Source of the DNA: Hyphomicrobiales bacterium
Lineage (GTDB): Bacteria > Pseudomonadota > Alphaproteobacteria > Rhizobiales > Devosiaceae
Length of the DNA stretch: 64,000 nt
Reading direction: 5' to 3'
Assembly (NCBI GenBank): GCA_026981645.1
Contig: JALSII010000044.1
Span: 1-64,000, forward strand
In this document: positions 18,102 to 26,188 of the stretch, one piece after another
How positions within the stretch are numbered: the stretch's first letter is position 1
Layout: each line of letters begins with the position of its first letter
The notes under the pieces: generated by a model
Database searches by the model: none
What the model was told of the DNA's origin: nothing
What the model saw: the letters and a program-made list of their open reading frames with translations, nothing else
Program-made: the position numbers and the translations under genes

Positions 18102-19139
18102 ATGAGCTATCGTGCCAACGAGGGGCGCTACGAGGCCATGGCCTATCGCAATTGCGGAAAATGGGGCCTGAAACTGCCTGTCATATCTGTTGGCTTGTGG
18201 CAGAATTTTGGTGGTAACCGTGACCACACGAGCGCCGTAGAAATTCTTGCCCATGCCTTTGATGCCGGGATTACCCATTTTGATCTGGCCAATAACTATG
18301 GCCCGCCTCCCGGTTCAGCCGAAGAACTGTTTGGCAAAATTCTGGCTGAAGAGTTCCGCCCCTATCGTGATGAAATGATTATTTCGAGCAAGGCGGGCTA
18401 TCGCATGTGGCCCGGCCCCTATGGCGAGTTCGGCAGCCGCAAATATCTGATGGCCAGCTGTGACCAGAGTCTCAAACGCATGGGCCTTGATTATTTGGAC
18501 ATTTTTTATTCCCATCGTCCCGACCCCGAAACGCCGCTGGAAGAAACCATGGGCGCGCTGGCTGATATCGTAAAATCGGGCAAGGCGCTCTATGCGGGAA
18601 TTTCAAGCTATCCGGAAAAAGAAACGCGGCAGGCCAGCCAGATGCTGCACGAAATGGGCGTGCCCTGCACCATCCACCAGCCCTCTTATTCCATGATCAA
18701 CCGTTGGATTGAAGAGGATAATACCATCGAGGCCTGCGCTGATGAGGGTATGGGTATCATTGCCTTTTCACCTCTGACGCAAGGGGTGCTTTCAGGAAAG
18801 TACGGGGCAGGCGTTGCGCCTCAGACTCGCGCTGGAAACGAGCAGACCACTGTCAGGGAAAGCCATATGCGTCCCGAGGTTGTTGCAGCTGTCGAGCGCC
18901 TTCGCCCCATTGCCGATGCGCGGGGCCAGTCCATGGTGCAACTGGCGCTTTCCTGGGTATTGCGGCGCAGGGAGGTGACTTCGGCGCTGATTGGTATACG
19001 CAATCTGGAGCAGCTCAAGGACAATCTGGGTGTTTTGAAAAACCTTGAACTGGCACCAGAGGAAATTCAGGCCATTGATGAAATCACCAAACCGGTTCTG
19101 ATGGACCTTGCCCCCAAGCCGACCGGATGGCTGCGATGA
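18102..19139 (+). CDS. Aldo/keto reductase, YghZ/GprA-like
   Basis: 345 aa, NADPH-dependent TIM-barrel reductase. Closest in pattern to E. coli YghZ (L-glyceraldehyde-3-phosphate and methylglyoxal reductase). Seen: HFDLANNYGPPPGSAEELFG with the catalytic Asp and Tyr, the Lys in IISSKAGYRMWPGPYGEFGS, the His in FYSHRPDP, and the NADP-binding end SALIGIRNLEQL. The start is ATG 18102 behind GGAGAG. It overlaps the next gene by 4 bp, and that gene runs straight into a Crp-family regulator, suggesting one operon. Confidence 0.85.
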   Translation: MSYRANEGRYEAMAYRNCGKWGLKLPVISVGLWQNFGGNRDHTSAVEILAHAFDAGITHFDLANNYGPPPGSAEELFGKILAEEFRPYRDEMIISSKAGYRMWPGPYGEFGSRKYLMASCDQSLKRMGLDYLDIFYSHRPDPETPLEETMGALADIVKSGKALYAGISSYPEKETRQASQMLHEMGVPCTIHQPSYSMINRWIEEDNTIEACADEGMGIIAFSPLTQGVLSGKYGAGVAPQTRAGNEQTTVRESHMRPEVVAAVERLRPIADARGQSMVQLALSWVLRRREVTSALIGIRNLEQLKDNLGVLKNLELAPEEIQAIDEITKPVLMDLAPKPTGWLR

Positions 19140-19753
19140 AGAAAGGGCTTATACGCCGCTTTTTCATCGGAATGCTTCTGGCATTTACGGCATTGTCCGG
19201 TAACGCTTTTGCCGGTCAGGTCAAAAAATCAGATGGCTCAAACGCTGGGGTACAATGGTTTTCAAGCCAACAGGTGGCGGCACTTTTGGCGCCCGGCGCT
19301 GTCTGGTGCTTCGAGCCGGAGGAGGAAACCTGCCTGTTCAAGGCAATTTCAAATGGAGAGATTGCCGGGGAAACGAATAGCTGGTTTTCCTATGATGTGC
19401 TGGAGCTTTGGGACGACACAACTGTGCTCAGTGTACCAACGTTGGGCGAGCTTTCCGAGGACGGATTCCTTTGTGAAACAATTGACATTGCGTTTGAAGG
19501 CATCTCGATAATCAGGCTTGATGGAACCCCTGTTTCAAAAACACGCTTTGCAGAGATAAAAGCCGAACTGGTAGAAGCATGGAGGCCCGATGAGGGGCGC
19601 CAGTTCTGTTTCAGATATATCCGGGAAACCCCCGGCGGGCCAGAGATTATCTCTCAATACATGTTTGCCAGAGACAACCCGGACGGGGCGCCACTCAGGT
19701 TTGTTCTGAGTTCAGATGTGCCAGCGGTCACCGGCTTTGAATTGCGATATTGA
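19136..19753 (+). CDS. Secreted protein of unknown function
   Basis: 205 aa; I do not recognise the family. Seen: a clear signal peptide (MKKGLIRRFFIGMLLAFTAL then SGNAFA, cleavage near residue 27), a mature domain with four Cys (WCFEPEEETC, FLCET, QFCFRY) that could form two disulfides, and an acidic composition. ATG 19136 overlaps the aldo/keto reductase stop as ATGA. An in-frame ATG at 19127 is possible but less likely. The Crp-family gene starts 3 bp after its stop. Context suggests periplasmic action linked to the same stimulus, but no function can be assigned. Confidence 0.7.
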   Translation: MKKGLIRRFFIGMLLAFTALSGNAFAGQVKKSDGSNAGVQWFSSQQVAALLAPGAVWCFEPEEETCLFKAISNGEIAGETNSWFSYDVLELWDDTTVLSVPTLGELSEDGFLCETIDIAFEGISIIRLDGTPVSKTRFAEIKAELVEAWRPDEGRQFCFRYIRETPGGPEIISQYMFARDNPDGAPLRFVLSSDVPAVTGFELRY

Positions 19754-19755
19754 TC

Positions 19756-20406
19756 ATGGCTGAATGGACGCTTGAGGCGCTGGGGCTGGAGGGACTGGAC
19801 AAGGTAGCGCGTGAAAAACTTGATCTGCTCAGTCCCATCGTTCTGCCCCGGGGGCACATATTGTTCCGGCCCGGAGACACAGTTTCGGGCTTCGTCATGG
19901 CGCTCTCGGGACGCGTGGGGGTTTATCTGAGCGGTGCCAATGGACGCGAACTGCTGCTCTATTCGGTGGAGCCGGGGCAGACCTGCGTGCAGACCACCCT
20001 TGGCTTGCTGGGTGAGCAGAACTATGTGGGTGAAGCCATCGCTGAAACCGATATTTCAGTTGTGATGGTTCCCAGGGAAATGTTTGTCGAACTGATGGCG
20101 CAATCGGACAGATTCCGGGGATTTGTTTTTTCGGCCTTTGCCGACCGGTTGAACACCGTGATGCAGGTGCTTGAAAAAGTGGCCTTTGTCACCATAGAGG
20201 CGCGCCTGGCCCAGTGCCTGCTCGAACGGGCGGAGGACGGCGAGGTCAGGGCAACGCATATGGAGCTGGCCACAATCATCGGCACCTCGCGCGAAGTGGT
20301 TTCGCGCCGGGTTGAGATGATGGCAAAACAGGGATTGCTTAAACCCGATCGGGGCGCCATCCGTATTCTTGACCCTGAAGCCCTTGCCCTGCGGGCGCAA
20401 TGTTAG
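19756..20406 (+). CDS. Crp/Fnr family transcription regulator
   Basis: 216 aa. Seen: an N-terminal cyclic-nucleotide-type sensor domain (residues about 15-125, with GRVGVYLSG and SVEPGQTCVQTTLGLL), a dimer helix, and a C-terminal winged helix with ELATIIGTSREVVSRRVEMM. There is no FNR-type Cys cluster, and the phosphate-binding residues of true Crp are not evident, so the ligand is unknown. The frame opens with TTG 19750, but ATG 19756 is the likelier start. Last of a three-gene cluster with the reductase and the secreted protein. Confidence 0.82.
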   Translation: MAEWTLEALGLEGLDKVAREKLDLLSPIVLPRGHILFRPGDTVSGFVMALSGRVGVYLSGANGRELLLYSVEPGQTCVQTTLGLLGEQNYVGEAIAETDISVVMVPREMFVELMAQSDRFRGFVFSAFADRLNTVMQVLEKVAFVTIEARLAQCLLERAEDGEVRATHMELATIIGTSREVVSRRVEMMAKQGLLKPDRGAIRILDPEALALRAQC

Positions 20407-20412
20407 GGTCCG

Positions 20413-20430
20413 TGACCTAGGGTCAGTTTT
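20413..20430 (+). terminator. Short palindrome after the Crp-family gene
   Basis: Seen: TGACC-TAG-GGTCA followed by GTTTT, 7 bp after the stop codon. The stem is only 5 bp, so it is a weak terminator candidate or a regulatory palindrome. Confidence 0.3.
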
Positions 20431-20485
20431 ATGGGCATGCGAACAAAATAAAGGACAGCCAGCACATATCCCCGCGGAAAAGAGT

Positions 20486-21562
20486 TCAGTTTACCAACCG
20501 GTTGTCCAGATAAAAACGCACACGATCCGACTGAAGGTCCAAATGGCATTGCTCGCCCACTGGGGGCACATGGTCGCGCGCGCGAACCTTGAGTTCACAG
20601 TCTTCGCTCAGTTTGGCGCTCAATATGGCAAAACCGCCCATATCCTGCACGTCGACTACCAATCCGGGAATGGTTTTTTTGCCCGCACGCGGGGCAAGAG
20701 ATATAAATTCGGGTCGGATCCCCACTAAAATCTCGCTGACCCCGGACAGCTCGCTGGTAGTCGGTAACCCGACCTTATGGCCAAGAACTTCAACATCATT
20801 GCCATGCAATCTGCCGGGAAGAAAGTTCATTGACGGAGTGCCGATGAAATAGCCCACATGGGGATGCACAGGATTCTCAAACAATTCCTGAGGTGTGCCC
20901 ATTTGCACCACCCTGCCACTATCCATCACAACCACCTGCTCGGCCAGAGTCATGGCTTCGTTCTGGTCATGGGTAACATAAACCAGAGTATGGCCATGGC
21001 GGGCACTGATATCACGCAACTTGCGGCGCAGGGAAAATTTCAGCTGCGGATCAATGACCGTCAGCGGTTCATCCATCAGGATTACCGCCACATCGTCACG
21101 CACCAGCCCCCGGCCCAGAGAAATCAGTTGCTTGAGATCCGGGGTCAGGGAACGGGCCGGTTTTTGCAGAAACTTATCCAGATTGAGCAATTCGGCAACT
21201 TCATTGACCCGGCGGTCGATTTCCCCCTTCGACTTCTGGCGGCAGACAAGAGGAAACGCGAGATTGCCGTAAACGGTCTTGGCCGGATAAACCACCGGAA
21301 ACTGGAAAACTTGGGCGATATTGCGCTTGATCGGCCCCAATGCTGTAACATCCCGCCCGTTTATCAACACCTGGCCCAGACTGGGCTCAAGCAGGCCTGA
21401 AACAATGTTGAGCATGGTGCTTTTGCCGCAACCAGAAGGCCCCAGCAGGGCATAGGTTCCCCCGTCTTCCCATGTCAGGTCGAGTGGATGCAGGGCAAAC
21501 TGCGCCTCTCCGCCGACAAAAGTATAGGCGTGCCCGAGGCCCCTGAGTTCGATCTTTGCCAT
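20486..21562 (-). CDS. ABC importer ATPase, GlpT-like (degenerate signature)
   Basis: 358 aa MalK-type ATPase with a C-terminal TOBE region. Seen: Walker A GPSGCGKST (41-49), Q-loop FQFPVVYP, Walker B ILMDEP, H-loop His198 in YVTHDQ. The signature motif is not LSGGQ but SLTPDLKQ (139-145), so this subunit cannot offer a normal signature face. It resembles GlpT of the GlpSTPQUV glycerol importer of Rhizobium. Last gene of the sigma-54 operon, 1 bp after its partner ATPase. The substrate is inferred only from family resemblance. Confidence 0.8.
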   Translation of the reverse strand: MAKIELRGLGHAYTFVGGEAQFALHPLDLTWEDGGTYALLGPSGCGKSTMLNIVSGLLEPSLGQVLINGRDVTALGPIKRNIAQVFQFPVVYPAKTVYGNLAFPLVCRQKSKGEIDRRVNEVAELLNLDKFLQKPARSLTPDLKQLISLGRGLVRDDVAVILMDEPLTVIDPQLKFSLRRKLRDISARHGHTLVYVTHDQNEAMTLAEQVVVMDSGRVVQMGTPQELFENPVHPHVGYFIGTPSMNFLPGRLHGNDVEVLGHKVGLPTTSELSGVSEILVGIRPEFISLAPRAGKKTIPGLVVDVQDMGGFAILSAKLSEDCELKVRARDHVPPVGEQCHLDLQSDRVRFYLDNRLVN

Positions 21563-21563
21563 A

Positions 21564-22664
21564 TCAAATATCCCCCTGCCCCGAAACGCTTTTTCTTGCC
21601 GGGAATACCAAAGCGTCCCCGCTTAAGGCATGAAAAACATAGAGTCGGCTGGTATCCAAAGAAAATGCAACCGGGGTACCAACCGCCAGTGGATGCACGC
21701 CTTCGCGCTCAATGACCAGTGAACTTCCGGTCAGGTTGAGATGATAGATGGTTGAAGAACCATTTACCTCGGCCAAGGCCAGTGTCGCCTTTGACTTTCC
21801 GCCTACCTCAATATCCATTGCCCTGATGCCAAACACATAGGTGCCGGCCTCAAGCTTTTTCAAATGTGCCGGTATTTCCAGCTTCAGCCCGTCGGCGAGA
21901 TGAATTTGGCCAGCCTCTATCTCCCCGGACAGCAGATTCATGGGCGGATCATTGTAGACTTCGGCTGCGATTACGTTTGCAGGGAAATGATAGACATCCC
22001 GATAATCGCCGGATTGGACGACCCTTCCCTCATGCATAATGATGACTTGTCCGTGCAGGATCATGGCTTCAGCGGGGTCAGTGGTTGCATAAACCACCAG
22101 CCGGTCGGCGCTTTGGGAAAAGATACGGCGAAACTCCTCGCGCAATTGTTCACGCAACTTATAATCCAGATTAACCAGGGGTTCATCCAGAAGCAGCAGG
22201 TCTGTTTCCTTGACCAGTGAACGGGCCAGAGCCACGCGTTGCTGTTGTCCGCCAGAGAGCTCGGCGGGCCGCCGGTCCAGATAATCCTCAAGGCCAAGCA
22301 GCCCGGTGACATAGGTCAGCTTCCTTGCAATATCCGCTTCAGAGAATTTCGCCCGCTTCAGGGGAAAGCTTATATTCTGACGTACATCGAGGTGAGGATA
22401 ATTGACAAATTGCTGATAGACCATACCCACCTTGCGCTTCCAGGCGGGTATTTTCAGCAAGTCGGTCTCGCCTTGTGTGAACGCACCGCTCTGGGGGCCT
22501 TGCAACCCCGCCATCACTTTTAACAGCGTGGTTTTCCCAGCCAGGGTCCGGCCTATAATCGTGACAACTCCAGATTGCGGCAAATCAATATTAATATTCT
22601 GGAGATGAATTTCCCCGCCCAAGGCAACATTCAGATTGCGCATGGCATAATGCTTTTTGCTCAT
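21564..22664 (-). CDS. ABC importer ATPase, GlpS-like (H-loop His lost)
   Basis: 366 aa from ATG 22664; three ATGs in a row (22670, 22667, 22664) follow GGGGGG, and the last has the best spacing. Seen: Walker A GRTLAGKT (38-45), an intact signature LSGGQQQR (136-143), Walker B LLLLDEP, but the H-loop reads YATTDP, with Thr195 where His is expected. It therefore complements the neighbouring ATPase, which has the H-loop but lacks the signature. Overlaps the upstream permease stop region. Resembles GlpS of the rhizobial glycerol importer. Confidence 0.8.
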   Translation of the reverse strand: MSKKHYAMRNLNVALGGEIHLQNINIDLPQSGVVTIIGRTLAGKTTLLKVMAGLQGPQSGAFTQGETDLLKIPAWKRKVGMVYQQFVNYPHLDVRQNISFPLKRAKFSEADIARKLTYVTGLLGLEDYLDRRPAELSGGQQQRVALARSLVKETDLLLLDEPLVNLDYKLREQLREEFRRIFSQSADRLVVYATTDPAEAMILHGQVIIMHEGRVVQSGDYRDVYHFPANVIAAEVYNDPPMNLLSGEIEAGQIHLADGLKLEIPAHLKKLEAGTYVFGIRAMDIEVGGKSKATLALAEVNGSSTIYHLNLTGSSLVIEREGVHPLAVGTPVAFSLDTSRLYVFHALSGDALVFPARKSVSGQGDI

Positions 22665-22666
22665 CA

Positions 22667-23512
22667 TCATTTCCCCCCGCCGGCAATATTGCCCTTGTCC
22701 AGATACCTTTCGACCAGAAAGGCAACCAGTATCAGTGGAGCAACGGAAATCAGGGCTGAAGCGGAGAGGCTCCACCATGGAGTGACAGAGGAATTCAGGG
22801 ACACAATGGCCACCGGCAGCAATTGGGTTTTGGTAAATGTCAGGGTGAAGGCAAAAAAGAAGTCATTCCAGCCGAATACAACGCAGAAGATGCCTGCTAC
22901 CACAAGGCCGGGTTTTGAATTGGGCAGAATAACGCGCCAAAATGTTTCAACCGGATTGCAGCCGTCAATCATGGCCGTTTCATCCAGCTCCCGGGGAACC
23001 TGGTTGAAAAAATCCACCATTACCCATACCGCAATCGGCATTAACAAAGCGATATAAACAATTACCAGCCCAAAGATGGTGTCGAGCAATCCAAACAGGC
23101 CCAGCATCAGGAAAAACGGGATCGCCAGCACCACGGGAGGCATGATGCGCTGGGAAATAAAGAAAAAAGTCAGATCGGCATTGCCTACCGGTCCTGCCTT
23201 GTAGGTAAAACGAGAAAGACCGTAAGCGGCGAGCGTGCCAAGAATCAATGAGATCAGGCTGGCGCTCAGAGTGACTACGGCCGAATTGACAAAGGGACCC
23301 ATAATATCGATGGAACCGCCGCCTGACCCAAAAAGCCCTTTCCAGGCGCCAAGAGAGGGTTGATAGTCAACAAAAGGAATATAAGTGGCACCGCTGGTCA
23401 CGCCGTTGGCGGTCTTGAACGAGGTTGTCAATGCCCACAGAAATGGGGCGACGACGAAGGCGCTCCATATCAGAATGGCAGCAAATTTTATAAGACGAAG
23501 CAGGTTGCGCAT
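22667..23512 (-). CDS. ABC importer permease (MalG-like, GlpQ-like)
   Basis: 281 aa, six membrane segments. Seen: the EAA-type loop ELDETAMIDGCNPVETFWRV, which docks the ATPase, and N-terminal WALTTSFKT. Second of the pair of permeases, 3 bp after the first. With the other permease it forms the inner-membrane channel of a binding-protein-dependent importer, probably for a small polyol or alcohol-like solute as judged by the co-transcribed dehydrogenase. Confidence 0.83.
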   Translation of the reverse strand: MRNLLRLIKFAAILIWSAFVVAPFLWALTTSFKTANGVTSGATYIPFVDYQPSLGAWKGLFGSGGGSIDIMGPFVNSAVVTLSASLISLILGTLAAYGLSRFTYKAGPVGNADLTFFFISQRIMPPVVLAIPFFLMLGLFGLLDTIFGLVIVYIALLMPIAVWVMVDFFNQVPRELDETAMIDGCNPVETFWRVILPNSKPGLVVAGIFCVVFGWNDFFFAFTLTFTKTQLLPVAIVSLNSSVTPWWSLSASALISVAPLILVAFLVERYLDKGNIAGGGK

Positions 23513-23515
23513 GTC

Positions 23516-24391
23516 TTAAGCTCCGTTCTTGACCAGATATCTGGAAAGTGATTTGGCGATGATGGTTAAAAGCACAATCATGATCACCAGATAGGTGACT
23601 GAAAGCGCTGCGGCATAACCGATCTGAAAGTCCCGCAAACCACGAATGAAAATATAGTAGGAGGATGTTTCGGTGGAGGTGCCTGGCCCCCCCGAGGTGA
23701 TGACATAAACAGTTTCCATGATTTTGGATGCCTCGATCAGCCGGATGATCAGCGCACCCACCGAAATGGGGGCCATGGCCGGAAATGTCACATTGAAGAA
23801 CGTGCGAATCGGGCCGGCCCCGTCGATGGCAGCGGCCAGAAATGGCTCCCTGGGCAGGGAAAGCAATCCGGCGAGCAGAAGCAGGAACATGAACGGGGTC
23901 CACTGCCAGACATCAACAAGAATAACCACGACCGTGGCCCAGAACGAATTGGTCAGCCAGGGAATTGACCCCATGCCCAGCAGGGAAAGCAGATCATTGG
24001 CGGGGCCCAGGGATTCGTGGAAAATCGTCCGCCAGATCACCGCCATAACCACCGGCGTGGTCATCATCGGAATCAGAAACAGAACCCGGGTCAGGCGACG
24101 GAAGCGCACCTGACGCCAGACCAGTAGAGCCAGGGCAAACCCCAAAAGATATTCAAGAATAACCGAGGTGAAGGCGATGGCCCCGAGCCGGCTCAGGGAT
24201 TCCCAGAAACGCCCATCTGCAAACAGACGGGAATAATTTGTTCCCCCAATCCAGTCCAGTCCGGGCCGCGCGGCGTCCCACCCCGAAAAACTCACCCGGA
24301 TTGTGAATCCGAGGGGGAAAAGAATTATCCCCAACAAGATCAGCAGACCAGGCAGTAAAAACAGCAGTTTGTAACGGGTCAGGCCATACAC
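23516..24391 (-). CDS. ABC importer permease (MalF-like, GlpP-like)
   Basis: 291 aa, six membrane segments. Seen: the ATPase-contact loop REPFLAAAIDGAGPIRTFFNVT. GTG start at 24391 with AGAGGAAA about 9 nt upstream; an ATG at 24387 is out of frame. No small GlpU-type (DUF2160) gene lies between permeases and binding protein, unlike the rhizobial glycerol operon, so a different substrate is possible. Confidence 0.83.
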   Translation of the reverse strand: MYGLTRYKLLFLLPGLLILLGIILFPLGFTIRVSFSGWDAARPGLDWIGGTNYSRLFADGRFWESLSRLGAIAFTSVILEYLLGFALALLVWRQVRFRRLTRVLFLIPMMTTPVVMAVIWRTIFHESLGPANDLLSLLGMGSIPWLTNSFWATVVVILVDVWQWTPFMFLLLLAGLLSLPREPFLAAAIDGAGPIRTFFNVTFPAMAPISVGALIIRLIEASKIMETVYVITSGGPGTSTETSSYYIFIRGLRDFQIGYAAALSVTYLVIMIVLLTIIAKSLSRYLVKNGA

Positions 24392-24493
24392 GGGCGTGAT
24401 TTCCTCTGTTCAATTGAATTTGCGGCAAGGCCCAGTTGGGGGCATTCAGCGGATTATTTCAAGCCCGCCCAACGGTTGGGGTGGTCAAACTTT

Positions 24494-24518
24494 GGAGGCA
24501 CAACCAAGTCGTGCCCCC
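24494..24518 (-). other. Intercistronic hairpin after the binding-protein gene
   Basis: On the minus-strand RNA: GGGGGCAC, 9-nt loop, GUGCCUCC, an 8-bp stem with one G-U pair, 23 bp past the binding-protein stop and before the permease genes. There is no U-run. Inference: it protects the upstream message or lowers downstream expression, giving more binding protein than membrane parts, as is common in such operons. Confidence 0.5.
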
Positions 24519-24540
24519 ATGTTTTTAGCCTGTTTTGGGG

Positions 24541-26073
24541 CTACTGATTATCTTCCAGCGCTACCACGCGGGCATAGGCTTCACGTACGGTATCAACGCC
24601 GATCCGATCAACAATCTGCTTCCATTCGGCGGCTACCCCATCCAGGGCTTCCTGGGGGGTGGCCTGTCCGGCGATGGCCGAAGCCACGCCTGTTGCCATC
24701 GACGACATGAACTGGGAAACACCTGGAACCCGCAGGTCAAACACACGATTCTGACTGCTGTCCATACCGGAAAGCGTTTCCACATAACTTGTGGCCAGAT
24801 CCGCATCCCAACCCAGCTTATCAGTCCAGAACGCCGAATCGAAATGAGATTCGCGATAAGGGTTCACCCCGAACCGCCCGATTTGCAGATCGGACTCGGT
24901 GTTGGCTTCGTTGGAGAAGAAGCACAGATAATCAAATGCCATCTCCTTGTTTTCGGAACGGTCCGAAACTGCGGACGTCCAGCCCCAGGTAATGTAAGGC
25001 GCACGGCTGGGCTCATCAAAACTGTCCCACTGGCCGGTGTCCCGGTTCCACACTTCACTGGCGCCGGGCAAGGGGGCCGCAGCGACCTGATTGCGAATGG
25101 GGCTGTCTTCCTGCTGGGCCTGAATAAAGGCATCGTCCCAGGAATAGCTCATTAACGCCTGACCGCCACCAAAGGCAAAAATCTCGTCACCAAGGCCAAA
25201 ATTGGCTCCCCCGGGGGCCCAGTCCCTGGAAGCTTCAACGAACAGTTCCAGTCCTTTCACGAAGCCGGGATTGTTGATCTGGGGTTCCATGGTTTCCAGG
25301 TCAAAGAAAAAGCCCCCCTTGACGTTCGGGTGCTTGGCATAAGCTGCCGCTCGCGAAATAAAAGCGGAAAACATCAAGTCATCACGTTTGGCCACTTCGG
25401 CGGAACCGTAATTGAGATTCCCATCACCCGACCAGTCCCAGCCCGAGAACACCCGTGCCACTTCATTATACTCTTCCCAGGTAGCAGGAACCGTAAGATC
25501 ACGACCGGTTTCAGACTTGAAACGGGCCTGCATATCGGGGTTTTCAAAAATGTCGGTGCGGTACTTCAGGTAATGGCGGTCCCCATCCACCGGATACTGG
25601 ATCATCTGATCGTCCCAGGTAGCCACGTCGATATAGTTGCGGGTTACGTCCTGCATACCGGGCGAATTCCTGTATTTCTCTGGGACCGGAGCCAGATAGG
25701 GGTTGAGGTCTCCGATCCAAAGCGAGCCATAAAACAGAACATCGTAAGCATTCTGCCCAGTCTGGAAGGGGATCATGATGCGCTGGAAAAGGTCGCCAAA
25801 GGGCACATGCACAACATTGACCGTAGCGCCGGTAAGCTCCTCAAACTGCTTGGCGTGCAACGCGGTCGGCTCGCCCATCACCGGGATGGCGTGGGTGATG
25901 ATATTGAGCGTTTGGCCAGAATAGTCCTTGGCATCAATTGATGCATAGGAGCACATGCCGGGCACATCATTTTCGATGCCAAAACGGGCAGCATAGTCCT
26001 CGCTGGCGAATGTTGTAGAAGATGAGATCAGCGCGAACATGCTGACAGCACTGATTAATACTCTTGTTTTCAT
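24541..26073 (-). CDS. ABC importer periplasmic solute-binding protein
   Basis: 510 aa, longer than most sugar-binding proteins and near the size class of GlpV. Seen: signal peptide (MKTRVLISAVSMFALISSST, cleavage near residue 23), a family 1 solute-binding fold with many aromatic residues typical of polyol and sugar sites (GWDWSGDGNLNYG, YITWGW), and a Trp-rich C-terminal lobe. ATG 26073 behind GAGGGAGAA. It lies 115 bp downstream of the alcohol dehydrogenase gene. The ligand cannot be read from sequence; glycerol or another short polyol is a reasonable guess. Confidence 0.83.
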   Translation of the reverse strand: MKTRVLISAVSMFALISSSTTFASEDYAARFGIENDVPGMCSYASIDAKDYSGQTLNIITHAIPVMGEPTALHAKQFEELTGATVNVVHVPFGDLFQRIMIPFQTGQNAYDVLFYGSLWIGDLNPYLAPVPEKYRNSPGMQDVTRNYIDVATWDDQMIQYPVDGDRHYLKYRTDIFENPDMQARFKSETGRDLTVPATWEEYNEVARVFSGWDWSGDGNLNYGSAEVAKRDDLMFSAFISRAAAYAKHPNVKGGFFFDLETMEPQINNPGFVKGLELFVEASRDWAPGGANFGLGDEIFAFGGGQALMSYSWDDAFIQAQQEDSPIRNQVAAAPLPGASEVWNRDTGQWDSFDEPSRAPYITWGWTSAVSDRSENKEMAFDYLCFFSNEANTESDLQIGRFGVNPYRESHFDSAFWTDKLGWDADLATSYVETLSGMDSSQNRVFDLRVPGVSQFMSSMATGVASAIAGQATPQEALDGVAAEWKQIVDRIGVDTVREAYARVVALEDNQ

Positions 26074-26145
26074 TGGTTTTCTCCCTCGTTGAGTTTTGTC
26101 ATTTCAGTGTTTTGGTAATTTCGTGGTGGCCCCTGATGTACCTGA

Positions 26146-26163
26146 CCGGAAAAAGACTTCCGG
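26146..26163 (-). other. Intercistronic hairpin between dehydrogenase and binding protein
   Basis: Seen: CCGGAA, six-base loop, TTCCGG. A 6-bp perfect stem in the 115-bp gap between adh and the binding-protein gene, with no T-run on the minus strand. Probably an RNA-processing or stabilising stem. Confidence 0.35.
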
Positions 26164-26188
26164 CCAGATTTCATCCGTCCGGCCGGGG

